A stretch of DNA of 64,000 nt from Stenocarpella maydis (lineage: Eukaryota; Ascomycota; Sordariomycetes; Diaporthales; Diaporthaceae). Below the pieces are notes generated by a model. That model did not search any database and was not told the DNA's origin. It worked only from the letters and a program-made list of their open reading frames with translations. Within the stretch, counting starts at the first letter, position 1. Every line of letters starts with the position of its first letter. The stretch lies in NCBI GenBank assembly GCA_002270565.1, contig NQMI01000182.1, forward strand, positions 19,420 to 83,419. The letters run 5' to 3'. Below are positions 10,968 through 21,615 of this stretch, in pieces. The position numbers were made by a program, and so were the translations under genes.

Positions 10968-12855
10968 ATGTCTTTTGGCGGGCAGACACCCACCATCATC
11001 GTCCTCAAGGAAGGTCAGTAACTGCCCCTCCTTGTCCACCAACCAACCCCCCTGGGAGCTCCCACCTTGGACACGCAGCAAACCGGTGGCGTACCGCACC
11101 GCAAAGCCACACACACCACCGCCTTCCGCTCTGGCTATCTGCTAACGCCCCTGCCTCAGGAACCGACTCCTCCCAGGGAAAGCCCCAGATCATCTCAAAC
11201 ATCAACGCCTGCCTGGCTGTCCAGGCGACGATAAAATCAACCCTCGGACCCTATGGCGGCGACCTGTTGATGGTGGATGAGAACGGCAGGCAGACGATCA
11301 CAAACGATGGCGCAACTGTCATGAAGCTCCTGGACATTGTCCACCCCGCCGCGAGGATCCTCGTCGACATTGCGCGGTCGCAGGACGCAGAGGTCGGCGA
11401 CGGCACAACATCCGTTGTCGTGCTCGCCGGCGAGATTCTGAAGGAGGTCAAGGAGCACGTGGAGCAGGGCGTCAGTTCACAGACCATAATCAAGGGCCTG
11501 AGGAGAGCCTCCCAGATGGCCGTCAACAAGGTCAAGGAGATTGCCGTCAGCACCGACGAGGCCAACCACAGAGACACGCTTGCCAAGCTGGCGGGAACGG
11601 CCATGACCAGCAAACTGATCAAGCGGAATACCGACTTTTTCACAAAGAGTGAGCAACAACCCTGCGGCGCCGTCGAGACCCGCCTGGCCATCGCCGTGCT
11701 AACATTTGTTCTACAGTGGTTGTCGACGCCGTGCTGTCCCTCGACCAAGACGACCTCGACGAGCATTTGATAGGAATCAAGAAGATCCCCGGCGGCTCCC
11801 TTACCGACTCGCTCTTCGTCAACGGCGTCGCATTCAAGAAGACGTTCGCCTACGCCGGCTTTGAGCAACAACCCAAGACCTTCAAGAAGCCCAAGATCGC
11901 CTGCCTCAACGTGGAGCTCGAGCTCAAGGCCGAGAAGGACAACGCCGAGGTGCGCGTCGAGCAGGTTTCGGAGTACCAGGCCATCGTCGACGCCGAGTGG
12001 CAGATCATCTTCCAGAAGCTCGAGGCCATCCACAAGACGGGCGCCAAGGTCGTGCTCAGCAAGCTGCCCATCGGCGACCTGGCCACCCAGTACTTTGCCG
12101 ACCGCGACGTCTTCTGTGCCGGCCGCGTAGCCGCCGCCGACATGGAGCGCGTCGTCCAGGCCACGGGCGCCACCGTGCAGAGCACGTGCTCCGACATCCG
12201 CGCCGAGCACCTGGGGACGTGCGGGTTGTTCGAGGAGCGGCAAATCGGCGGGGAGCGCTTCAACTTCTTCGAGGACTGCCCCGAGGCCAAGACGTGCACG
12301 CTGGTGCTGCGCGGCGGCGCGGAGCAGTTCATCGCCGAGGTCGAGCGGTCCCTGCACGACGCCATCATGATCGTCAAGCGGGCAATCCGCAACCGCACCA
12401 TCGTGGGCGGCGGCGGCGCCTGCGAGATGGAGGTCTCGGCCTACCTGCACCGCTTCGCCGACAAGAACGTGCCCCACAAGCAGCAGGCCATCATCAAGTC
12501 CTTTGCCAAGGCTCTCGAGATCGTGCCCCGCCAGCTGTGCGACAACGCTGGGTTCGACGCCACCGACATCCTCAACAAGCTGCGCGTCGAGCACCGCAAG
12601 GGCAACACCTGGGCCGGGGTCGACTTTGTCAACGAGGGCGTCGCTGACATGATGGAGCGCTTCGTCTGGGAGCCCGCCCTCGTCAAGATCAACGCCATCC
12701 AGGCCGCAACCGAGGCCTCGTGTCTCATCCTCGGCGTCGACGAGACCATCCGGAACGAGGAGAGCCAGCAGCCACAGGCCCCCGGGAAGCCGCTCCCCCC
12801 GGGGGCCGCACAGAGGGCCCTCAGGGGTCGGGGCCGCGGCATGCCCAGGCGGTAA
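10968..12855 (+). CDS. CCT7: Chaperonin CCT/TRiC subunit eta
   Basis: Three exons (10968-11013, 11160-11648, 11717-12855) give 557 residues, the normal length for this family. Intron 1 is GTCAGT..CAG and intron 2 is GTGAGC..CAG; both join in frame, and the second supplies the ATG of KMVVDAV across the junction. Group II chaperonin signatures are clear: [47 protein letters not shown] (nucleotide-binding, with the catalytic Asp), [13 protein letters not shown] and the C-terminal [19 protein letters not shown]. The C-terminus ends in an RGRGRG-rich tail. CCT7 is one of eight subunits of the cytosolic ring that folds actin and tubulin. The initial ATG is followed by [14 protein letters not shown], the usual eta-subunit start. 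An essential housekeeping gene. Confidence 0.96.
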
Positions 12856-14023
12856 GAGGGAGCGCGTGAGCGGGTTTGGACGATGGAGTTTGTGATAGTG
12901 CTGCATGTTTCTTGTAACAAAGAACCAAAAAATCAACTACTGTGATACCTACCTACCCATATCGGCGTCCATAGACAGGTAGTGAATGGAGAATAAGATG
13001 GGCAGCTACCACCGCACCGTCAAACCTTGGTAACACAGCTCAGACTTTTTGATGCACTCAACTCTCCAAGCGTGTAAATGTTGAACATGCGGCGGTCAAG
13101 CCCTGGGTATAGTGTATCATCACGTCAAGTAACAACACATCTTGACGAGGCCGAACACGGGTCCAAGTACGGACGGGACTCCGCCGCAGCAGCAGCAGCA
13201 GCCAGCACATCATCTGGTCTGGTCTGAATTGAACAAGAAAAAAAAGGACGCTCCCATTTTCCAATTCGGACTCGCCGCGCCCACGTGCTTCCGCAAGAGC
13301 ATGCGCCTAGGCAGGCAGGTTAGATGGCTATCTAGAGTTACCATAGTACCGAGGCACGCAGGATTGAAGAAGAAAAAAGAGAGGGAAAAACAGAATAGAG
13401 AACCCGTTAACATGCAATGTCCGCCCCGCTCATAACAATCAAATAGCTGGAGAGAAGAAATAGAAGAAGAAAAAAGAGAAGAAGAGGGATACAAAATGAA
13501 AAGGGATCCAGAAAACCCGCACCCGACCGGACCACATCTGTCAGTCAGCGCCCCAGCTGCCTTCTATCCTCGCGTACGAGAGAGAGAGGGGTTGCAGCGG
13601 CGTCATGCGTGGCGTGGTTGGTGTCTATTAAAATATCCAATAACGCCTCCCGCCGGCCGAGAAATATCCCATCCCCGCGTTTTTCAACCCTGACTGGCTC
13701 TCTTTCCTCGCTGTTCTGTCTTGTTGTTGGTAAATCGCTGGTAAGATAGGAGAAGATCATGGCTAACAACAGAAAAGGCGGTGGTGATTAAATAGAAAGA
13801 AAAAGCAAGGTGGGCTGGGCAGGTATATGCCAAGCAAGACCGGATACAAGAAGAGGGGCCGCTCTCCTCTCAGAGCAACCCCATTTCACGACATCATACA
13901 CGATAGGTGGAGAGGGCTGCCCCCCGTCGATGGGCAATCTCCGCCACCCCGGAGGCTATACAGCCGGGGAAACGCCCGCGCGTGCCCCCCGGTACCGCCG
14001 GGTCACAACACCTATGCCTGCTG
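12856..14023. other. Convergent intergenic between CCT7 and Ace2-like gene
   Basis: Both neighbours end here, so this stretch carries two 3' UTRs. It includes a short CAG run near 13187-13202 and purine-rich tracts at 13365-13500. No coding sequence is supported. Confidence 0.5.
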
Positions 14024-16006
14024 TCAGACAGACCCATTCTCGACAAAATTGTCATTGATAAATATGAGGTCCTCAAGCCACTCGTCCCCGGGCGGGCCGC
14101 AGAGCATGGTGTCGCCGCAGTCGGGCGGCGCGGGCGACGGGCTGAGCTCCTCGCCCAGCGGGCTCGGCGCGAGGCTGCTGGTCGCGAAGCCGCCCGAGTG
14201 GCACGTGTCGCCGTCGCGCGTGGGGCTCGGGCTGGGGTCAAGGTCCGGTGGCGCGAGGTGCTCCATGTCGACAATATCCAGCGACGGCAGGCCGTCCATG
14301 CGCAAGTCCATGTCGAGGTCGTCCTCGGTGGTGGCCAGGATGGCGGCGCTGTCGTGCCGGCTGCCGCCCATCGGGGCGAAGCTCGGCCCGTTGTGGATGG
14401 GGTTGCTGCCGCTCAGGTGCGGCTGCGGCGGCTGGCTGAGGTCTGCGGGCGGTACTATGGTCGGCGGGGCGTTGGGGTCTGACGAGGCGCCGGGCACGCC
14501 CTCCTTCTTCTTGGGCGGCCTGCCTCGCTTGGCGGGCTCCTTGCGCTTCGTCCCCGGCGGAGCCCCGATACAGTTGCCCCTGCCTTGGTGCCGGTGTAGT
14601 GCGTCTGCGCGACTGAAGTCGCGACCACATGGGCATACCCACTTTTTGTGCACGTCGTGCGTCCGTAGGTGTCTTCGCAGGTCGTGAGACCGCACAAAAA
14701 GCTTCCCGCAGAATCCGTACGGACACTTGTACTGTCGGTCGTCCAGGTGTGTTTGGATATGCGCCTTGCAGTTTTCTTTGCGCTCAAAGAATTGCCCGCA
14801 TGTCTTTTCCTCGCTCGTTCCGTCCTTGTCGGTGACCTGCTCGACCCACTTGCAGATATATTTCTTGTTGCCGTCAGCTCCTGCGGCGGGCTTGTCACCG
14901 CCAGTGCCGGCATCCTGTCCCGGGGGTGCCCCGGCGGGAGACTCGGTCTCGCCAATGAGCTCCGAGATCTGTTCTGGCTTGATGGTGGACTCGACGCGGT
15001 ATTGCTCCATATCACCGTCCGCCAGGCTCACCATGCTGTTGATGCTCTGCAGGCTCTGTGTGCGCTGGTGGGCGCGCATGCGCCGGGTTGGACTTGGGGA
15101 TTGGCGGCTTCGGGTAGGGCTTCCGGAGCCCCTCGGGGTGTGCATTGGGCGTAGATCTGGCGCGGTCTGTAGGAGGTTCCCGTGGGGGTGCGGGCTTGCG
15201 TGGGAGAAGCTGTGGCGGGTTGGTGAAGGCTCTGGGGTGCGTATGAGTGATTCTATGACGGCTTCTCGGGTGGGAGACGGCTGTCGCGCCTGCAGCAGGG
15301 AGTCCTTGAGGGGATTGCTGTGGTGTGTTGGTGAGGGCTCAGGAGTAGAAACGAATTCTCTCAAGCCCTGCCTCGTGGGAGAGTGTTGCGGTGTCCGGAT
15401 GAAGTTGTGCATATCGTTGGGTTGTGAGTCGGGCCCGGGGCTGAAGCTGGTGCACAGCGGAGAGGCGGTCCGCGACGGGATCATGGTTGATTCTGGAGCA
15501 CCGCTGAAGGGATTAGTGTTGAATGGGAATGTCGTCTGGCCCGGGGAGGGCATGGGAGACGACTCATAGAAGGAGCCGCCGGGGACCGAGCCCAGAGGTC
15601 CCCCGAAGCCGGCCAGGTCGAAGTTCGTCAACTCCTCGTTGAGGCTTTCCAGCGCCGTGCCGGGAGACATGACTGGCGAGTAGTATGCTGGGCGACTGTT
15701 AGCGATCTCTATACAGCAGGGGCGTGCCTGGGACCCTTCCGCCGCCCAGTAGCTCGAAACGCACCCATGTTCTCCTCGAAGTTGTTCGGGGCGGCAAATA
15801 CATCACCCACGCCGATGAGCCCGTTCGAATTGGTCCTCATGGGGCTGTGTAGGAAGACGGGCGGGCGCAGCGGGTGGCTGTTTGGCGTTCGCGGAAGATT
15901 GGGGATGGCGCTCAGGCTCTGGCCGCGGCGGTGGTGTGTTGGTGTTGAAGGCATGGCCTGTGGTGGCATGTGGAAGTTGTTGAACTCTGTATCCTGGCCC
16001 TGGCCG

Positions 16007-16041
<35 letters not shown>

Positions 16042-16152
16042 TTGATGGTGATGATGCTGCTGCGGCGGTTGCTGCGGCTGCGGCTGCTGAGTGTGCTGCG
16101 GCGGCTGATGGTGTTGCGAGTGCTCGAACTTGAGGGGCGAGCCGGACCACAT
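14024..16152 (-). CDS. Ace2/Swi5-type C2H2 transcription factor
   Basis: Two exons (16152-15765 and 15687-14024) encode 683 residues. The intron has GTGCGT, a CTAAC branch and a CAG acceptor. Three zinc fingers lie at about residues 405-502 in the Swi5/Ace2 arrangement: a first finger CKW(...)C(...)H(4)H with THLDDRQYKCP, then CGKLFVRSHDLRRHLRTH, then a third finger CPCGRDFSRADALHRH ending in GNC. A basic nuclear-localisation-like segment follows (KRKEPAKRGRPPKKK). The N-terminus has a Gln/His tract at about residues 12-53 encoded by an almost pure CAG run. The middle is packed with SP/TP sites inside TPEPSPTR-like repeats, suitable for proline-directed kinases. Two matches to the Cbk1/NDR kinase consensus HxRxxS are visible (HRRGQS and HQRTQS). 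In yeast, Ace2 drives daughter-specific septum-degradation genes under CDK and the RAM/Cbk1 pathway; a similar role here is inference. Confidence 0.87.
16011..16044 (-). repeat. CAG/CTG trinucleotide run encoding polyglutamine
   Basis: About eleven CTG triplets on the plus strand (CAG on the coding strand) lie inside exon 1 of the Ace2-like gene and encode the glutamine run. Length polymorphism between strains is likely. Confidence 0.85.
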
Positions 16153-18073
16153 GTTGATTGACCTCGGAGGACTGGGCCGTGGGAGACGCAGGATGCAGGC
16201 AAGACCTAACCAGGGTGAGAATTGCTCACGGGGATGGATTGGACGGTAGAGCAGGCCGTAAACAATGGGAAGCAAACGTGGGATGGGCTACAGATATGGG
16301 AAGAAGTCAAAAAAGGAAGAGAGCGATGCAGCAGCAGGCATTAGGCACGGGCCTGATTGGCCGCCTCGACAGGATTGTTGCAGCTGAGAATGTCAAGTCT
16401 GCATGAGTACTAGGGTGAGAGGGTGTGTTTCTCTGGGATGTGTGTGTGTGTGTGTACAAGTCGGCACGGGCGAGATGTTGGTTGGTCTGTCAGTCTGTTG
16501 GTCTGTCTGATGAGTGGCATGGCATGTTCTCTCTTGTCAGCCTGATTTGCTTGCGCGTGGGTTGGATGGGATGGGACGGGACAGGACAGGACTGGGCTCA
16601 AACTGGACGTGCCAGGCGCCAGGCCGAACCCGAGTGACCTTGCTGGATTGGCGTTACTCGTTACTGTGGGTCCTGGTGACCGTCCCAGGTTGACACCCCC
16701 GTCTTTTGGTTTGGTTGGATGGGGCCCCGTCAACATTGTGACCTTGAGTTGCGGGGCAACCGTTTTGAGAAGACGCGACACCGATGCGACCGCCAACGGA
16801 GCCGCGCCCAGGTCGCGTTTTCCCAGGCCAGAGCTACCGCGTAGTCCAATCCCAATCCCGGTCGGCAGCCCCCAGCGCTTCCGTTACCCGCCCCACCCTT
16901 GCCCGTTTTCAATGTTGCCCGTTTTGGGCCACGCGCCGTTCACCTGAGCCGTTCTGTGGCCCTTCTGCTGCCACTTCTTCCTGCTGCCGCTGCGTGTGCC
17001 AGTTCCTTGCGACACGGGCGTCGCGCTACACTAAAAGAAACCAACGTCCCGCCCGGCTACAATCCTTGACCTTGCTGCGTGGGTGAATGAATTCTCGGGG
17101 ATTGCATCATGATGAAACTCTGAGTGACCCCCTGTCTGTCGTCCACCGCTCTCTCGTCAACACCTCCAAGATTGGATGCATGGTCGCCAAACCTCAACAT
17201 GCCATCGCTGGGTTCTGCCTTTCGAACAATCTGCCAACTCACCCGTCACTAGTAAGCTGAGATCCATATTCAGACGTCAGGCCGTCATGCCGCCAGCGGG
17301 TCTGCCTGACTGTCTTAGCCTTTTTTTTTTCCCGTCGCTGGGAGGTCATGTCAGATGTACCACCATGTTGTACTCCATACTCGTGTATACCGTAGTACTA
17401 CAGCGCACCTGGCCTTTTCCCCGAGGAACACTTGGGAAGTCTGAGTATTCCCGAGTCATTTCTCGTAATCGGAACAGCCCAGTACTCCACTTCGGAGCCG
17501 GCCACCTGGAGCAGGTTCCCTTCAGCTGGTATCCATGTTCACTCGCTGTCTGCACTTGAATAAGAAATTAATCGATTGAGCCTAGACTTGGAGACCAAAC
17601 TTACTGTACTTGCTAGACTCCACCACATGCGTACGCTTACGGCATTGAGATCAGAGATCAGATCCCGTGACTCCCCGACATCACCATCACATATATCCCC
17701 CCAAGGCATAGATGTGTCTTGGAGAGGTTCTGTTCTTTACTGCATTAGCAACATATCCCCACCCACCGTACCGTCCGTCCTTTTCTATGTTATTGCCACT
17801 CAGCAATGCCCGGGGGCTAGTTTCTGCATGTGAAGTGCTCGCCGAGGAGCTGAGTAGACGCTCTAACGGTCTTGGCGCATTCCACCTTCACAAACCTCAG
17901 GCCTAGCTGAGTCGTCGTCAGTATCCTGATAACCTGCCGTGAGACATCCTGTGAGATATCCTGCTGTGGGGGGCATGCTCCTCTCGGATGCGATCCTGCG
18001 CGCCCTGCGGGAATAGCATAATCTCCCGACAGCTAGCGTCTCGGACACCTTGCAGTCTTGGGATTCCGTCGCC
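16153..18073. other. Divergent intergenic, about 1.9 kb
   Basis: The shared upstream region of the Ace2-like gene (minus) and the acyltransferase gene (plus). It has a short GT run at 16440-16454 and G/T-rich sequence to about 16760. A long 5' leader of the transcription factor would fit its usual gene structure. No gene supported. Confidence 0.5.
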
Positions 18074-19687
18074 ATGGGACTCACCGATCTGATCGACAGA
18101 CTCGCAAGAGCCGAGCCTAGGCCGGGCTTGCACCCGATTCCCGGCACGAGGCCCTTGACCCTCGAGGCCGCCATATGTCCGCCTCTGATATATTATATAG
18201 CACTGCTGTTCCTGCCTCCGTCTCCGCCTCACTCCGTTGACACCACTTCCGTCAAGCTGCTCCGCAATGGGCTCGCTCTCCTGGCCGCCCTGCTCTTCAT
18301 CCGCCTCCCCCTTGCCTACCATATTCCTCAGAGTATAGGTCTGACCTACCAGCTCGGGCTGGTCGGGCTCTATGGCGGCGCGCGCGTGGTGGATGTCTTC
18401 TTCATCTCGCCCTACTTGTTTGGGCACATTCCCCGCAGGGTGAGATATAAGCACGAGCCTCGGGTCGGAACGCCGGTGCTGGACGGTCTTCGCGATGTAA
18501 GAGGAACCGGGAGCCCTGCTAAGCCATCCGCAACAACAAACCAAGACCCACCAGGGGAGGACCAGGACAACCCCATCGCGCCCAGGACAGACCCGGCCTC
18601 GGCGGGCCCAGAAGGCCGAGGAATCTCAGCCGCGGACCTCCTGGAGAACGTAAAGGCCACCCTGCCCACCAACCTCGACGAGTCGTACCGCCTCCTCCAC
18701 CGCGCCGCCGCGGGGCCCGGCGCCAGGCCCGTCACCGAGCACGCCGCCACCGAGGACGGCTGGCCGCACAGCTTCCACGACCGCGCCTCGTGGGCCCTCG
18801 AGCTCGAGCTCTCCATGCGCGGCATCGGCTTCACCTGGTCCACCGCAGACGTCCGCCACACCCGCAGGGGCTGGCTGCCCACCGCGCGCGGCCGCCTGCA
18901 CAGCATCCTCGCGCGCGTGCTCCCCGTGCTGGCGGCGTGCTTCGCCGTCGTCCGCGGGGTGTACGTGCGCTACGGCCTCGAGGACGTCGAGGCTGCCGCG
19001 TGGGGGGTCGGCGGCGGCAGCGGCAGTGGCAGCAGCGCGGACGACCTCTTCGACGCCCGCCTGCCCCTCGCCGCGCAGGTCCTCCTCACCGCCGCGCTGG
19101 GCGCCTTCCTCATGACGGCCTTCAGCCTCGCCCACTCGGCCTTTGCCATCCTGCTGAGCCCCTTGGCCCCGCACCCGCTGGCGTACTTCCCGCCGCTCTA
19201 CACGACCCGCGTCTGGGACATCACCTCGGTCCGCCAGTTCTGGAGCTACGGCTGGCACCGCCTCTTCGCGCGCCTCTTCCTCGTGTACGGGGTCTGGCCG
19301 TGCGAGTGGGCCGAGCGCCGCCTCACGGGCAAGGCGCCCGGCCAGCCCGCCGACGTGGGCAAGGTGCTGGGCGCGTTCCTGAGCAGCGCCTTCTGCCACG
19401 GCTTCGCGGCACGGGGGGTCCTTGGCGGGGAGTGGGCGAGGGCCACGGGCGAGGCGCGGTTCTTCGCGGCCAACGGCGTGGCGGTGGTCGTGGAGGAGGT
19501 CGTCAGGGGCGCGGTGCGGCGGCGTCGCGAGAGGGCGGGCAGTGGTGGTGGCGATGGCGGGCTGGAGAGGTGGTACGATGGGTATGTCGGGAGGGCGTGG
19601 TGGATCTGCGTGCTGCTTCTAAGTGGTAGGAGCTTTGCGCGAGGCTGGGTGAATGCTGGCCTGGTGAGGGAAATCAGCGCCATGTGA
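18074..19687 (+). CDS. Wax-synthase-domain (MBOAT-like) membrane acyltransferase
   Basis: Single exon, 538 residues, ATG at 18074. The N-terminus has hydrophobic segments (PLIYYIALLFLPP, LALLAALLFIRLPLAYHI). A long proline/charged loop follows, then further helices. The signature wax-synthase region (VWDITSVRQFWSYGWHRLF, about residues 378-396) and a downstream helix with a buried histidine (SAFCHGFA, about residue 440), the usual catalytic position in MBOAT enzymes, are present. Fungal members transfer acyl groups to alcohol or terpenoid acceptors, and some sit in secondary-metabolite clusters. No other biosynthetic genes lie next to this copy, so a cluster role is not indicated. Strong GC bias at third positions matches the housekeeping genes to the left, and this gene marks the right edge of the GC-rich block. 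Confidence 0.85.
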   Translation: MGLTDLIDRLARAEPRPGLHPIPGTRPLTLEAAICPPLIYYIALLFLPPSPPHSVDTTSVKLLRNGLALLAALLFIRLPLAYHIPQSIGLTYQLGLVGLYGGARVVDVFFISPYLFGHIPRRVRYKHEPRVGTPVLDGLRDVRGTGSPAKPSATTNQDPPGEDQDNPIAPRTDPASAGPEGRGISAADLLENVKATLPTNLDESYRLLHRAAAGPGARPVTEHAATEDGWPHSFHDRASWALELELSMRGIGFTWSTADVRHTRRGWLPTARGRLHSILARVLPVLAACFAVVRGVYVRYGLEDVEAAAWGVGGGSGSGSSADDLFDARLPLAAQVLLTAALGAFLMTAFSLAHSAFAILLSPLAPHPLAYFPPLYTTRVWDITSVRQFWSYGWHRLFARLFLVYGVWPCEWAERRLTGKAPGQPADVGKVLGAFLSSAFCHGFAARGVLGGEWARATGEARFFAANGVAVVVEEVVRGAVRRRRERAGSGGGDGGLERWYDGYVGRAWWICVLLLSGRSFARGWVNAGLVREISAM

Positions 19688-19989
19688 CGGGGTGATGTTC
19701 AATTACACAGGTGGCTGCGATCACATTGTCAGTTAATGGAGCGCACACAAGTTTTTCCGTATTAGCATGGGTTCATTCATAGTGCTCTACGAGCAAAGGA
19801 AAATCAAAGCCTATAAGTTGCGTTCTGAGACGCTTGAGTTCCCTCCCACCTCCCGTTTTGGTGTCTTCTTTTTGTCCCTTTTTTTTTCGGTTTACTCCAC
19901 AAGGCAAAGATAACGATGCGGGCTGTTTTCTGTTTTTGGTGTCTTTTCCACTTCCGGTTCGGTGTTGGCGACGCTCAGCAGATGGAGCT
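19688..19989. other. Convergent intergenic
   Basis: Short stretch between the acyltransferase stop and the degenerate tail of the SesA-type gene. It includes T- and A-rich tracts. It marks the change from GC-rich conserved genes to the decayed accessory cluster. Confidence 0.4.
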
Positions 19990-20645
19990 CGACTCCCGTT
20001 GGAAGGAACTCCCTTGCCCAAAGTGCCAAAGAGGACAATCTCCACGGAAAATTGCTTGCCGCTGCCCATATTGATATTTTGCGACCCTGACCAGAGATGC
20101 ACCTCATCTGACTCCTCTTCAGGTACTGATGGCTCCATGTCCGACACCTCGCGAATAGCGACATCTAAGTCCTTGGCTGGATCCTTTGCCTCTCCTTCGA
20201 TCGCATTCTCTGCAGCGAGGAGACCGATGTCCTCAAAAGTTCCTCCATCAATATCTCCACTCGAAATCCCCTGTCCTGTTGTCGCACAATGGTGTGGTAG
20301 CGCGCACTTCTCCACCCGTCTGCGGACGGAGGCACTATCTCGAAAATATCCCCCAAGCACTGTGACTCTTCCTCGATTGATTCAGTTAGGCTCTTCATAG
20401 GTGTATACGAATCTTCGCTAACACTACCTCCACTAATGCCACTTTTGGCGGCTTCAAGTGCCCTCTGGGCAAGAAGGAGCCATTGGCCCACCTTGTGAAA
20501 GATGAATGGAAGATCACTGTCTTATAGATATGTGTTGTAGGTCTCCATGATAGACTCGAGAATACTGAGGATGCGATCGATAGCCACCTGACATGATGCC
20601 TTAATCCGGATGAGATCACGAGCACTATCGACAGGTACGACCCTG
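19990..20645 (-). pseudogene. SesA-type domain protein (NLR-associated), degraded
   Basis: On the minus strand the frame reads VDSARDLIRIKASCQVAI, ILSILESIMETYNTYL, then a TAA stop (20524-20522), then DSDLPFIFHKVGQWLLLAQRAL, EEESQCLGDIFEIVPPSADGW and RVEILMEELL. A one-base loss in a T run near 20236 moves to the frame EDIGLLAAENAI and IREVSDMEPSVPEEE. This order matches the SesA domain (PF17107 as I recall), found alone or at the N-terminus of fungal NLR proteins. The tail contains WSGSQNINMGSGKQF, a Gly/Ser/Asn/Gln-rich stretch like the amyloid signalling tails of such proteins. The stop fits a CAA-to-TAA change. The true 5' exon is unclear; frames at 20667-20891 could belong to it. It lies on the same strand as, and just downstream of, the NLR pseudogene. 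Confidence 0.7.
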
Positions 20646-20898
20646 CTGGTACTCAACTACTTGGTTTCAGGCTAGGTAGGCCCTTTGGGCCCCAACTAAC
20701 TTCGCTACAACATTAATCAACCAAACGACTTGCTTACCAGTATCACGTACGTATGTGCAGACCCTATCAATAAGCACTGCTAGAATCTTTTCGTGGAGGC
20801 TTTTGATATTCTGGTTAGCGTATGATAAACTTGTTCTTCCGAATCGCAAAGCTTGCTTTGATGTCCGGCTTCCCGTGCTGGCTCGGTACAACCTTTTC

Positions 20899-21615
20899 TC
20901 AAGCGAGCAGTTGGCCCCGGATCTTGTCCGCCTCTTCCTTCTTCCCTTGACTTTGAAGTAAAATCGCGAGGTTGTTCAGAGTATCCAGGGTGTCGGGGTG
21001 ACTTGGTCCTCGCTTTTCCTCCCTCAACACCAGCACGCGGCGATGCATATGATCCGCCTCCTCAAAACTCCCTTGTTTGTTAAGGATATTTGCGAGGTGG
21101 CTCATGCTGGTAAGTGTATTGGGATATGCTTCCCCTAGGAACATCTTCTTCACGGTGATTGTACGCTGAAGTAAATGCTTCACTTCCTCGTATCTCCCTT
21201 GGTTACCGAGTACAGTAGCAAAGCTGCTCACACCCGTAAGAGTATCAAGATGTTCCTCCCCTAGCATCCTGCTCTTCGCATCGACCGTGTAATCGAGAAC
21301 TTCCACGGCTGCACAAAATCTCCCTTCCCTAGCGAGTGCAAGGGCGGCATTATTCATGCTTGCCAGAGTATTGGGATCGTCTCTTCCTAGCACCTTCGTT
21401 CTCGAACCGAGTACGGCCCGATTCAATGCTTCTGCCTCCTCGTATTTCCCTTGATCGTCAAACACATCTGCAAGGTTGCTCATGCTAGAAAGTGTGTCAG
21501 GGTGGTCCCTCCCTAATTCTCGCTCCATTCGTGAGAGTGTTTTCCGGTAAAGCTTCTCTGCTTCTTTGTATTTTTTTCGGCTGTCCGCAAAACTGTTCAT
21601 ATCGGAAAGTCGACT
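20899..21615 (-). repeat. Six TPR-coding units of about 126 bp
   Basis: The 3' part of the NLR pseudogene consists of repeats ending in HPDTL, DPNTL, HLDTL, YPNTL and HPDTL, each with the pattern LGxxHPDTLxSMxNLAxxxxxQGxYEEAE. Units are clearly diverged from each other at both DNA and protein level, so recent tandem amplification is not evident. Confidence 0.8.

Noticed and set aside
11251..12936. Open frame of 561 codons on the minus strand across CCT7
   Set aside because: It is the antisense shadow of the strongly GC-biased CCT7 exons, has no family similarity and ignores the intron structure of the real gene.
13810..14700. Plus-strand frame of 286 codons overlapping the 3' end of the Ace2-like gene
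   Set aside because: Antisense to the zinc-finger exon; no similarity and low-complexity content.
18626..19629. Long alternative frames on both strands across the acyltransferase gene
   Set aside because: Arginine/proline- or glutamate/alanine-rich shadows caused by GC-rich codons; only the frame with membrane segments and the wax-synthase motif is coding.
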